Shown here: one piece after another, positions 43,306 to 55,900 of the stretch
Layout: every line of letters begins with the position of its first letter
Numbering within the stretch: position 1 is the stretch's first letter
Assembly: GCA_025991245.1 (NCBI GenBank)
Contig: BQMJ01000049.1
Location: forward strand, 141,617 to 205,616
Source of the DNA: Galdieria partita
Lineage: Eukaryota; Rhodophyta; Bangiophyceae; Galdieriales; Galdieriaceae
Reading direction: 5' to 3'
DNA: 64,000 bases
The notes under the pieces: model-generated
Database searches by the model: none
The model's input: the letters and a program-made list of their open reading frames with translations, nothing else
What the model was told of the DNA's origin: nothing
Program-made: the position numbers and the translations under genes

Positions 43306-44082
43306 TCCAGACTTTTTCAATGAGTATAGAGAGCAATGGAAATTAGAGTATTATGTTGTTGACTGTTGTTGGATTGCTGTATTTGTCAAGGTAAATTCAC
43401 GAAACGTTGTCTGCATATTGGTACTTGTTATGTGAATCCCAATAATATGATGTCATTGAGAGTTTTCCTATACAGAACTGACAAAGTAGATAGAGTCAAT
43501 AATTGATCCTCCATTTCTTTAAAATTCAATTGTACTCTATGGATTATGAAACACTTGGTCTGTACATAAGCTAAGTGAAAACTGACTAGTTGTCTTTTAT
43601 CAATATACTTGCCTTCAAAGTGACAACTTATGTGTCGTTGTTCATAGGTGCTTGGTTCTCTTTGTGATTGACGATTTCTGCTCCAACAGTTTCATTAACA
43701 AAGATTCGTTTATCTGACAGATTTCAAGAGTTTCCTAGATAGTTTCTGAATGAATGTTTGGCAGAAAAGCATATCTCTATGTTTGAAACAATGTGATTCT
43801 ATACAACTGGCGATACCCAATAAAGACACTCTCGAAAGCTGCTTACTTGAAATTTAGGTTGGGTTGATCTCCATCCAAAGTGGTAACAATGACTTTCCTT
43901 AGAATATATACATCTTCTGTTATTGCAAGCCAATCATCCATATCAGAGTTACTGCTTTCACAATGATTCAGCATTAGATTGCCAACCAAGAAAATAAAAT
44001 ATTCAAAACATATCATTTATCATAGACTTTGCAAACCATAAAGCTCAAAACAACTCTGCTTTCATCAAAGGATTATGAAAAA

Positions 44083-46190
44083 TCACTTTTCCTTTTCCAA
44101 CAAAACTCGAAATCTTTCAGAAAAGCCTTCACTACAAAGAAATTCAATATAGTCTGGCACTGATAAACTACCTTTGGCCTCCTTAAATGGTAATGGAGTA
44201 ACATAAACAATACTTATGTAGTCTCGCCAATCAATACCTTTGGAATCCAATAAAAGAAAATCTACAATCCTTCCAGAATCATCTTCTTCTAACGTGATGG
44301 TAAACTCTTCATTCAAAATCAAACCAATTAAGTGTAGTAACTGACGCTTATCTGATACTCTCACTTGTCTCCTCTTCTTATTACGTTTTTGGCCACTTTG
44401 GGAACTTGCCATTGATTTTTGTTTGCTCTTTGATCTACTAGTGGATAAGTTGGCCGATTCTGAAGTATTCCATGCATCTTCCTTGAAAGAAGGTGGCAAA
44501 AAGGAGTTTTCGATAGCAGCAGAGTCACGATTATGGTTATAAAATGAAGATACAGATACTTGAAAGAAGTATATATGCCATTGAGAATTCACAATATCCA
44601 CAAAAATATAGTCAAATCGAGAATGTCGTTCTTCCAGTAATATCCAACAGGAATGAGTAAACTTTTTCATTGGAGGATCAAATTCATCTCTAATCAACCG
44701 AACCCAACTATGACAAGATAAACTCAAAATCCTATAAGGTTTGCTATCGGAACGGATCGTCACTTCTTCTGTTCTATTGATGGACCAAAAAAAGAATAAT
44801 TTTTCAAAAGTCTGTCCTCTTGTGTTTGGATCACTTCGATAACGTTCGAACAATTCAGCCAAGTAATTCTCAGAAGTATATCTTTCAAGGAAAGAGGTTA
44901 ACAATATATCACGTGCAGCGCTGTTATAAAAGCGTAAGTAGACTTCGTCAACTACAACTAATAAACCTCGACTTATATATGCCCCGTCTGCAACCGTAAT
45001 ATTTGGTTTATTCCTATCCATGAATAGCTTATAAAGCATAGAATCAAATTCGCTCTTTTCTCTTTCAGACCTAAGACCATCAAGATAACCATTGTGCTTT
45101 CTTATCATTTCAGAATATAAATTCAAGGTGAAGCGTGTTTTTAGAGTTTCGAAACTAGCGTCCGGAAGATTATTGACAAGAAATACCATTTTGGCTATCA
45201 TTCTAGGTACCAACCCAGTAAGTTCGACGACTTCATCTGAATTTTCACGAAGAATGGAGGGATAATCAGGTAAATCTTGCCACAAGTCAAACTCTTTGAA
45301 ACTTAGAGGCTCCAAATAGTGTTTGACATCTCCATAACCACTACGCAAATTATCTTCAAATTGATGATGCTGTGAACCTGCAAGAAGAACTCCACAAAAA
45401 GGCTATTCAAGTAAATGAAAAAGTCATTATAAAAAAAGGGAGAGCCATGACTTACTGTATTCATTACTTCAAACTCAGTGTAAAACTGGAAGAAATCCGG
45501 CCATCTATTTATGTCACGACCAAACTTGTCCCAAAACGCATTATGTTCATCTACAATTAACATATTGCGTGGTGCAAGCTCTATCATAAAGCGACGAATA
45601 GCGAAAGCTAGATTCAAATCTTTGCTTTTGATACAAAAATATATCACATGCTTAATAGGAGCGCCGTTTAACACCTCGTAGTCCCATGACTGAAAACTCG
45701 GCAACTCGTCCAGAATGGAGAAATTCATGAATAGCAGCATTTTCAAGTAAAGAGCTACCACTTCAGTTATCACCCTATTGTCCCCTAACCAGGCCGCTGC
45801 GTTTCCAATAAATTGCAGTGGAATACTGTAATACCGCGAGAAAACAGCAGCCAAGTAGAGATCTACACTCTTTCCTAGACCACTTGCTGCAGAAACTATT
45901 ATCTGCTGGGGTGGAGGACTGCAACCTTCTGCATCAAGACTTTCAATGTGTCTATTCCACCTCTTGATAAACTCTCCTCTCAAAAAGATTCTTGAGATGT
46001 TCCCAACACCTTTTTCCACCGGGAAATCTTTGGGAAACTGCTTGGGAACAAGCAAAGGTGCTATCTCTTTGAAAGTTTCTTTCCCAACTTTGAAAACTCT
46101 ACCTCCTACTTGTACCTTCTCTCCAATAACTGACGCGACAGTTTTGAACAAACACTCTTGTTGAAGATCAGGTAGGTTTGTCAACCACAT
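44083..46190 (-). CDS. Family B NTPase-nuclease, copy 2, N-terminus shortened by 2-nt deletion
   Basis: Exons 46190-45456 and 45369-44083 (86-nt intron) give 673 aa. Walker A SAASGLGKSVDLYLAA is intact here (TAC where copy 1 has TAA). LIVDEHN, LEPLSFKEF, ELTGLVPRM, RGQTFEKLF, RFDYIFVDIV and IYFFQVSVS follow as in copy 1. The ancestral ATG is still present at 46260, but GGAGAGTG has lost two bases relative to GGAGAGTCTG in copy 1, giving a stop two codons later. A substitution has created ATG TGG at 46190, so translation could restart there with loss of about 24 residues that precede the conserved NTPase core. Basic linker QKRNKKRRQVR may be a nuclear signal. Expected role by family: nuclear NTPase with restriction-like fold; no direct evidence. 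Confidence 0.75.
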
Positions 46191-47260
46191 ATTGCTAAAC
46201 TTTTCGTCAATTTTTAGACCATCGTGAAATATTTCTTCGTATCTAACACTCTCCGGACATATCTAAAGAAGTTTCACTAGTTATCCTTTGAGACGGCTAG
46301 CCAAACAATCAACAACCCAAAAACAACTTGTGCAGCTGTACAAATTTTACAATATATGGTGCTGTATATAGTTCCAAATAATAAGTACACTTTGGAATTC
46401 AAACAAGAAATCTAGTATTTCTTTGTTTCCTACGGAACATTGAGATAGAGCTGCCTACAGAAAGAATATTTGAAGTGATTTCAACCTTGAGAAAAATATT
46501 TTATGAAAGCATAATTTCTTTCAATGACTTGAAAGATCAACTAAAATCAACAGTGCATTCGTTTAGATAAATCTGGATACTGTGACAGTTGTTTTCAATT
46601 CTTCCTGTTTCAGTTGTTCCACTCTTTGTGTCTCTTATCTACGAAACAGACTATGTGGAACTCCACTGGATTAGAAAAGCTCAATTGTCTACAGAATAAT
46701 CTTCACAGTGGCCGCTATCAAAGATTACTTTTCAATATAGACAAGAGAGAGATCCAGTTCAACTCAATTTTTCCTTTCAAGACTGACTATTTGTCTTATC
46801 TAATCGCATATTTTTGACTATGTGGGAACGATAAACACAAATTACATCAATTACGCAAAGTGACATCGTGTAAAGACTATGGTTTAGTTCGAAATTTTCT
46901 ATCACTTTATGAAAGAAGCAATGGAACATACCAATTTATCAGAGCTTGCAACTTTCGTTACTTGCTGCAAGAGAAATGTCTCATTCGAAAGTTATCGCTA
47001 GTATGATGTTCATCATTCTGAGCTAAGAGGATGAGTATTGAAACATTTACTTCTCCTCCTTTGGGAACCCAATTTCAAAGGTTGAACAAGTAGGTTTGGC
47101 TTTATGTTTTGAAATATTTCTGGACATTGTCAGAATTTTCGTTTTGTCGTGACAGTGAAGTTTCTAACAAAATTGTTTTAGATCTTATGCTTTCAGAATA
47201 ACTGTGAGATGATGAGAATGGAAATTCAGGTCGACTTGGTAACTTGAAATCTTACTTCTT

Positions 47261-47465
47261 GTCTTGCTAAAATACTTTGTATACTTTGAAAGTATCTCAT
47301 TGAGTTGCTGTTGCTTTCTTCTCTTGTAGCATTCTACAAGTTTCGTTAGAGCAAACTAGATTTTATCTTTGGAAGCAACGACTGTACAACTCATTTGGGC
47401 TTATCTATTCTTGGAATCCTTTCAGGATAGTCGGTTGTTGACTGCTGAATTTTGTGACACTATAC
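47261..47465 (+). repeat. R element copy 4 (5' of family B, block 2)
   Basis: Block 2 counterpart of 22747-22960. Confidence 0.55.
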
Positions 47466-47731
47466 GCTACCGTTGACTTTGCTAAAGTCACCGTCTGCTT
47501 TAAAGTACACGTTCCAGAAAATCTCAGTAAAAGTTGCTTGTACTAGTTACCGTCCATATATCTAGGAATTCTTGATCCTTGTTTCACAAAAATAAAACGC
47601 AGGGTAGAATTTTTATTCAGCAACATAAGGACTGATTCACATTCCTCACTACAGTCTTCTATGATAGCGTTCTAGGGTATTGGACAAACTCCTTGACAAT
47701 TGTAATCAGCACTCTTTTTAACCCAACCACA

Positions 47732-50560
47732 GGTATAGCTGGAATTGTTGAAAACGTTTGATTCACAAAACGTTAACCAAGTGTTTACAATTCAAACAAT
47801 TTGGAATCTAACCATCTTAAAACTCAACGTGTTCTGTTTGGGCTTGTGAGATCAAAGAAAAACTCCTTGTCAACAACAAGTCAAATCCAATTCTATTAAC
47901 TCTCCAGTTTTTTTCTCGTTACTTTCACGAATTCTGAATTATCAGGTACAACAGTGGAAAGTCTGTAACTGAATTCCAACGATACAATTGCCTCAATAGA
48001 AAGAATAGAGCATCAACAGTCTTTTGAACTCTCGAGTGCAAGGTTCTTTTGGAAATTTCTCTACAAGTATACAAGATACGATATAGTTTGTACCTTTTAA
48101 AGGCACCCTTTCATACCACCTCCTTTCTAAGCTCTTCGAAACGTTCTTTCGTTAGAACTTATTGGTTGAGAACAGGAGCTAATAGTTGTGTTATGCAACC
48201 CGCTTCAAAGCGGATAAAGTATGTCTATGAAAACTTTTTTGAATTTGAACGAGAAACATCTTGAGAATAGACTAGAAAGTTTTTCTTTTTTTGGATACTA
48301 TTTAAACCTGGGTTGTTTTGGTCGTAACTTTGTAGCCACTAGGTTTGAACCTTGTGGTTGGTTAACAACAGAGTTCAAAAGTGATTTATCTGCAGAAACA
48401 TTGTGAAGGGAGAGGTTGATTACGATCGATAAAGGGAGATTCTTTGGAAACAACTACCATTGCTTTGAGAATTCTTGGTTCTTTAGATGAGAATAGTGTA
48501 AAAGAGGATAATTTGTAGCAGTGATTATCGGCACCTTTTTACCTGAACGAGTTGTATATACATACTTATGGAAAAGTTTATTTCACTAAGATTAGCCAAA
48601 ACATAAAAGCAAAGACTAAATTGAACCTTTGGTAAATATCCAAAGTATTTTCAAAACCAAAGCAGGGGACCAAGTGTTATCTACGAAACCAAACCTTGAA
48701 CAATATGATCAGGTAGACTAGTGTATGTTGAACTGACAAAGTGCAGAGATCTTGAAAGATATTGTATTCGAAACAAGTTGTCTAGAAAAGGCTTGAGTGC
48801 ATGAGATGAAATAAAAAGGATTCTTTCAAAGATGTATCAAATTTGATGAACATTTCACATTCTAAAGCTGTTTTGGGAAATAGTTTGAAACCAAATCTGC
48901 CAACACAATTCATTGAGTTTTGTCAATCACACAAGTTCTATTTTTTCATTTGGTTCCCTTTATCGATATCCGCGATATGTAAAGAATGTATGCAAAAAAA
49001 TGAATGTGGTAAAGGAAAGGAGGACATGACCCGTTCAATGAGTTATTATTCAAAAAGAGTTTACTTGAATTATTCTGTTGATTGATAAATTTTATTCAAA
49101 AGATCAAGTATTATAGGGAAATTATTGGTTTTTTCGAATAGTGAAAAGTTGCAAAAGTAACAACAAAAAAGGGCCAAAAGATTGCACAATGGAGATCATC
49201 ATACTATACAAGGAGAAGCCACTGAGAAAGAATGGAATTCAAACTATAGTCCAACTTTATTTCTAAACACAGAAGGAAGGAAGACAGTTGTACTACAAAA
49301 AACAGGAACAAAGAATCAACTGTTTTTCAATATATAACAAAGTAGCCTAGCTGATGAATGAATCTCTTAATTCAATTACTCTTAAATAAAAATTGAACAA
49401 GAAAATTTATAAGGGTACATATTGAGAAGACTACAAAGTGATTCTAAGTTTAACCCTGCTGAGAATAGATAAAAAAGAGACTTAAAATGTTTCATCCAAA
49501 ACACAAAGTTCATCTTTTAGGGAATTCAACAAGACTACCAGTGTAATAGCCATCATTATCTTCATCATGGCCATTTTAGTGTCACCAACGGGAAATAATT
49601 ATTGTATACTTGGAGCTTACAGAAATGATTCAACTCGAATGAAATTGACAATCGACAATTGTAAAGGTTTTTCTATTTAAAATGGATTCGAAACACCCTT
49701 ATAAAAAAGAATTGGGTTTCGACTCCAATTCTTCCGATACAATTGCCTAAGTGGATGCAAATATAGTAGAATTGTAACCATAGACAGATGAGTTTTGAAT
49801 CACAAGAACAATCCAAGCATAGAATCGAAGCACGAAAGAAGTTAAGAATTTCCTCAATTCACTTTGTTGGAGAGTAGCATTGTGATGTGTAAAGAAGGTT
49901 CAAGATTCAGTGAACAAAGTAAAATAATTCCACTTCAATGCAATGATACTGTCTCAAAGCAAAACGATAAATTTCGACAATAATTTCTAAAGCGTCAAAC
50001 AGTGGGTTCGAACGAGAAACTCTTCAAGACCAAACTTTGCCCATTCAAGACCTATTAGTATTGGTCGTAAACTTTCAATGACTTGAAACTTGAGTTCCAT
50101 AAAGCTTGAAAAATAGTTTCCTTTAGTCCAAGTTCATGCCGAACCTCAACTTGGATCCTTGTTGAAAACTGTTGCTCTTTATTTTGTGGTAAGTTTATAG
50201 GCGTTTTTTACTGTATAGAGTACTGTAAAAGAAAGTCGGCATAAAAAGTTCCCCATTCTTTTTTTAAGTTTGAACCCCTGCCCATATACAGTCTTGTCGT
50301 GTAACTTGGTTTTTCAAGTCCAATTATACTACAAAGTAAAGCCTTGTGAATTGCTGTTAAGAATCCTCTTTTGTGTCACACTCATCAAGTAGCTCTCGAA
50401 GTACATTCTGAGTTGATTCTTGTATTCTTGAAACAACCAGTTCCTTTATTTGTGAGTTTATGACCATTTAAAGTCTCTTATCCAACTAAAGAGGAGACAT
50501 GAGCGGATTGCTTTGATTGGAACAGGCGAAGTGATGATGGCAGCTTTCAACCTTCCGTTG
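47732..50560. repeat. Decayed repeat field with similarity to 51830-52560 and 57780-58010
   Basis: No supported gene. 47990-48420 resembles 51830-52160 (for example caaggttcttttggaaat against gaaggttcccttggaaag). 50040-50560 resembles 52130-52560 (atacagtcttgt, aacttggtttttcaag, attctgagttgattct in both). 49290-49520 resembles 57780-58010 (gagaatagataaaa, ccaaaacacaaagttcat against ccaaaatacaaagttttg). Confidence 0.5.
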
Positions 50561-50889
50561 AGCGACTTGAAGAAATCACGAAAGTTGCGATATATAAGCT
50601 AGTTGACAGAGAGTTAGATAAAGCTTTAGAACTGTTTGAGTGCTTGACCAGTTGCTATGTTTCCAAATTGTACAACAGACATTTTTCTAAGTTTGAGTTT
50701 TTGGCGTTGCGTTTTAGAATATATGTGGAGACTAGCCAACTTTGAAAGTTTTCATGATAGTAGGGTTTTTGATATAAGTATTGTAGATGCGTCTGTGGTT
50801 TTTATCAGAGAAACTCTGAGGGAACCGAATTCGAGATTGAGTCCAGGTACTAGCTTCATAACGTGTTGAAGTATTCTGGGTATAGTTGA

Positions 50890-51065
50890 AGAGTTAATGA
50901 CTGAGTTGCTTCTTTCTTGCCTCTTTGCTTTTCTCTGTTGGATTTACTAGTGTAGGCAATTCTTTGTCTTTGACAATTTGGTTCTCTTTCTCCAACTTTG
51001 GAGTGCTCTAGTGTTTGCAGAATTTTCCGTGTTTTATTGTTGAATTTTGTGAAACATAGACTGTT
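50890..51065 (+). repeat. R element copy 5 with block-type 3' flank
   Basis: More diverged copy of the R element. The sequence that follows (51150-51370: tacttattatatgagt, tatggagagttttc, agaaagagtcaacaat, ttatcaacatacttg) matches the family B 3' flank at about 43420-43610, so this is the remnant of a third block whose gene is lost. Confidence 0.5.
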
Positions 51066-51829
51066 TGAAACTTTGCGCTGTTTTAGATGCATAGGAGGAA
51101 GTGGCTCGAGGGTCTTTGTTTTTGACTATTGTTGTGAAGGGACAAACAAGGCAAGGTTCTTGCAATGATACTTATTATATGAGTCATGACGCTATGCTAT
51201 TATGGAGAGTTTTCATATGTAGAACTCACAAAATAGAAAGAGTCAACAATCGATTCTTTATTTTCGCAATACAATTACACAAAAATAGAATATGCGATAC
51301 TTGGTCCATGTATTCAAGCGAGTTGAGAAACTTGACTGGATTCTTTATCAACATACTTGTAGGCAAAATACAAATTATACATGTGTAACTTCCAATGTTT
51401 ACTTGAATCACGTTTTGTTGATAATTGAAATACTCGACCAGAGTGTATAAACTCAAATCTGCAAAAGTCTAAAAAGTCCTTGATAGTGGTAACACAAAAT
51501 TCACAGTCCTCCAAGTTGCAAACAGTTCAGATAGACATTGATCAGCACAAGTGTTCACTCTACTTGCCGAAATTTCTCTATGACAACTTGGCGACTGCAC
51601 ACCCAATCGTTCCAAGTTGTGGGAAACACGCCTTTCTTCGTTTTAAAGTGGCAGACAATACTTTCTTGAAATGATTCCTATCGACTAGAGCTCAATGTTC
51701 TCCAAATCAACTTGAAGCAAGTAAATCTCCAAGGTAAATAACAAAGGTGAGTTTATCTCACTATACAATGGCGGGCTTTACTCTCAGGGGTATGACGACA
51801 CTCATTCTAACACAACGGTTCTCTTCAAA

Positions 51830-52560
51830 TAATGCAACGTTAGAGAATCAATAGTATTCTAGGTAAACTTTTGAGTGGAAGGTTCCCTTGGAAAGTGCTC
51901 ACTAGGTACATATGAAACAATATGGCGTGTGCACTTTTGACGGTACTCAAAGAGCTCTTCAACGTCATTTTGCCCAATCTCGTGATTGTTTTGCTCAACT
52001 GTGGCTTTAGTTGCTTTCTTACCACCTGTTTTGAAGTGGATAAAATTGTTCCCTTTTATGAAAATATAACTAGTTGAATTTAGAGGAGAACTTTTTAGTA
52101 CGAAAAAAACTTTGAAGTTTTATGACTTTGCACTTTTTGAAATACGAACCAAGGTCCGGTTTGTTTTGGTCGTTTCCTGTCAACGACATGGCTTGAACCT
52201 TCAAGTCACTTCCAAGTTCCTGTCGAATGCTACGTAGGTTCTGTTCGAGAATTTGCTGATCATTTGTTTTTGGTCTGTTTGAAGACAGTGACCCTGCGGA
52301 GTAGTGGGGAACCAGTGGGCACAAAGGCTCCAAATAGTCTTTGAGGTTGAACCCTTGCGGCGATACAGTCTTGTAATTTAACCTGGTTTTTGAAGTTGAA
52401 TTGAACTGTTGTCCTGTGAACAACAGAGGAGGACTCTCTCTTGTGGAACAATTACCAAGATCGTTTGTAACAATCGGAGTATATTCTGAGTTGATTCTCT
52501 TTGGTTCTTCACAAAAACGATTCTTGTCATTGTCGGTTTTTGTCTATTGAGAATCTATTG
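51830..52560. repeat. Decayed repeat, partner of 47990-48420 and 50040-50560
   Basis: Same order of matched words as in the two partners, which are separated by unrelated sequence there but adjacent here. It includes a minus-strand open frame (52423-52070; SPQGFNLKDYLEPLCPLV), in which DYLEPL resembles HYLEPL of family B. The match is too short to claim homology. Confidence 0.4.
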
Positions 52561-52999
52561 TCCAAATGGAGAGGGGAGATTGGCTCGTGGCAACTCAACT
52601 GCGCAGTTCAACTGTGAGTTGCTGTTTCGAAAACGGACGTGAACAGAGTTTGTACACCCACTTTGAAGCATCTTTACGTCGTTGTCTGCTAATCTTACTT
52701 GACGAGGTCACTTGAAGGATGCAATTTCGAAACAAAACTTGGAAGAAAAAGAGCGTCTGATGGGAAAAATTTTCACAAAAGAGAGGCTTCGCAACTCGTC
52801 GGCATAGTGTATGTTTGGAATAGCTACCGTAGTCTTTTGTGCTCAAGTCTATAAATACTTAGCAGTTGACAGTTTGTGAGAAACAGTTTTGGAAAGGATA
52901 TTGTTTGAATAGTATTACTGTTGTCACTTAAATAGCCCTGTCTTTCTATTGGGAAATCACAAGCAGCTATGCAACGTACAATTCTATAAAAAGGCTGAC

Positions 53000-55900
53000 A
53001 AGCACAAAGTATACAAACTGACAACTGTCCACGAATTTATAAATACATTGCTCATTTTAGACAGCGATTCTTTCAGCATATTAAGTTACTCGACTGAGCA
53101 ACATTCTTACATATGCGCAAGATATTCCAGGATCTTCCTACGTTACAAAGCAAAATTGAGCAAGACATGAATATTTTATTCTTGATACCCTGTTTACTTG
53201 AACGATCGATCTTCATACTGGTGGGTACGGTTGCTAAAATTTTATTAACGTAGAAATCTAGCGTCCGTGAATGAATACACGCTGAATTTCGTGACTAGTT
53301 AATTATACAAGAAGAACTCTCTCCAACATTTGGATCGTCATAATGATAAAAAAGTCTGAAAGGCAAGGAATTTTTTCTATTCAATTGATAATAAAAAATG
53401 TACACGACCGTAATTTCATTTATAGACAAATTAACTTGTCATTTATATACAAACGAGTAATACTTTTAGCGAAGAAAGAAAGACAAACACCAATTGCAAT
53501 ACACAGTACAAAAAAAGACGATAATAGAAGAAAAATACAATTGATAACATCGAAGAAATCGAATCTTGGCAATTTGCATATGCTTTAACCCAATTCAGGA
53601 GAGGCGAGGAAGTCAACGTTTAGCCACTTTGAGTCACAAAGGTGTAAACAAAGAGACTTCAAAGAATCAACACAAATTCTTAAAAAAAGGCAGACTAGAA
53701 TTGACCATTCAAGTCTTAACAATCAGCCAATCAGAATTATTCATAATTGGACTGAGCTGGGACCAATGCAGTAGAGCTATCACCCAACGCCAAAAAAGAA
53801 AGTTTCTCGTATCGCTTCATAAGAAAAACTTTATTATGAAGAACAACTATACAAAAATGCTTCTAAGACCACAGTTTAAAAGAAAAGTTTCAAACAACCC
53901 AATATCAATCAAAACAATAAATAGAGATGCAATCCAATTGACATGAGAAGCTTTATTTATCACAGAAACTTATTGAAGACAACATGTACTTGTGAGAGTT
54001 CCACATAGAATATTCAAATGAAAAGAGAAAAAAACTTAAAAATTTCTGGCAACAACAATATTAGCTCAAAACAAACTACTCTGCCAAAACAAGGACAAAC
54101 ACAATCAAATTTCTAAATTACAGGGTATCTAAGAGAAGAAAAAGTTTACGAATTTTATACAACCGAGTGCCGAATCAAAACAATTAGGAAAACATATAAA
54201 AGCGGACCATACAAAAAGTTCAGAATAAAATACATTAAAACTATAAAGTTGTCTATAATGCACAATGCTGAAATCATTTCCAGTTGCACTGTGATGTGAA
54301 AGAGAAAAAATATAGCAGAAAGACACCTACAGGATTAGCTAGAAAAACTACATATTCAAAAACTATTTACACTCAATAAGAAGGAATGCAATTTTACAAT
54401 GAAACCTCTATTCTTTACCAGCGATTAAATTAGAAAGTGATATCTGTGAAAACAATTGTAGCAAATAGTATATAGAACCTTAGTAGATTGTGTTGCAAAT
54501 GAAAAACTTGTTGCGTTGTAGATTTTACTGGGCTGAATTAGAATCCAAGCTTAGTCGTTGGGAAATCCATTAAGAAGTTATTTGAGTTCACATGAGGGTT
54601 CATTGATTCATTTTCCTCACATTCCTCTATTGCCTTTTGGCTGCCATGGGCTGTGTTTTGTTCTACGTAGCCAATTGTCGACAAAATTCAAAAATTTTTC
54701 GAAATTTTTTTAAAGCAGATATTTGTGGGAAAAGAGTTGTAGAAATTGGTTTGTATATACTAATTTTTGTTTTCTTGTTTCATATGAACTTTTTGACGAT
54801 TAGCCAAGAGTAAGCTCCAACTGTCTAAAAAATGGCTAGAGTGCTATTTATTTGTAAATATAAAAATAAGTAGTGGTCGAAATCAACAGAAATGGAGGAG
54901 TAAAAGCATCGAACTTACCAAGCTCTTCTTTCATACTCCATTGTCCTCTGGAAAAGTTGAGGAAAGACCAACGATTGATTCTAAATCTCTATGGTGCATT
55001 TTTGCATACATGACATAGTTGGAAATTCTTGATCCAGTTTGCAAGTACACTAGAATATTTACAAGTAGAGCTTCTCCTGCAGTGTCTCAAATACCACAGT
55101 ATTTCAAGTTGAGCCGTTAACAAAGACTGCTAGTCTCAATCTTGTTCTTGCTCCCTATTAAAACGTAGAAATGAATATTTACCTCAGTAGAAGGCATTCA
55201 TTTAAATTCTATTCGCCAAGTACCAATTTAAACGCTAGATAAGTATGAAAAGCAAAACGTATTGAAATTTCTTATGGTAATAATGGAAGAACTAGAATTT
55301 CGATTGGAGGACTTCCGTAACAACGAGTTTCAAATAGAAAATTCTAGAGAAAAAAACTAGGAAGAAACCAAAATATTATGTAATCATAGTAAAACAATAA
55401 AAAAGTATTAAAAGCTAAGAAAGCAAGGAAGGAGAAATTGATTGTAGAGAAAAAGAGTGAGAGTACAATATGACCAATAATGAAAAATGCCACGCAGTGA
55501 TATAATTTTCTAATAGTTATCGCCCAAAATAGAGACCAGATAGACACTAAGCAACAAGAAAGAGGAAGAACAGCAGATTATGGAATATTAATGCTGTCAT
55601 TGTTAACTGCCTGTTTCAATTGAAAGCCTTTTTTATGGCATATGTATGGTATGGCTTACTTTTGGTTCAATATGTATACCACCAGCAAAGTAGCATAATA
55701 GTATACAAGGATACTCACAGAATGAAATAAGAAGTATACAATGATCATAAGAAAATAAAACCCTGTTTTGCCAAATTGCTAAGTGATAGATAAGACAGCA
55801 TAAAGAAACCATAAGGCAAAACAAGGTTGTACTTTTCAAACCACTGTCAGTGAATCGAAAAGGGCTCTGATACGGGAGATGCAAGAAACGGAGCCAATTT

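Larger units (their letters stand above)
42495..47731. repeat. Segmental duplication, block 2 (partner 18162-23255)
   Basis: Direct partner of block 1, about 5.2 kb, lacking the 95-bp tandem duplication. Its left edge coincides with the first base of the family A start codon, so the family A 5' region is inside the duplicated block. Confidence 0.9.

Noticed and set aside
49990-50290. tRNA-like words (gttcgaac, gtttgaaccc)
   Set aside because: No matching acceptor stem or anticodon arm could be drawn around them.
50640-50870. Plus-strand frame at 50657
   Set aside because: Lies in a decayed repeat field and has no homologue in the related repeats.
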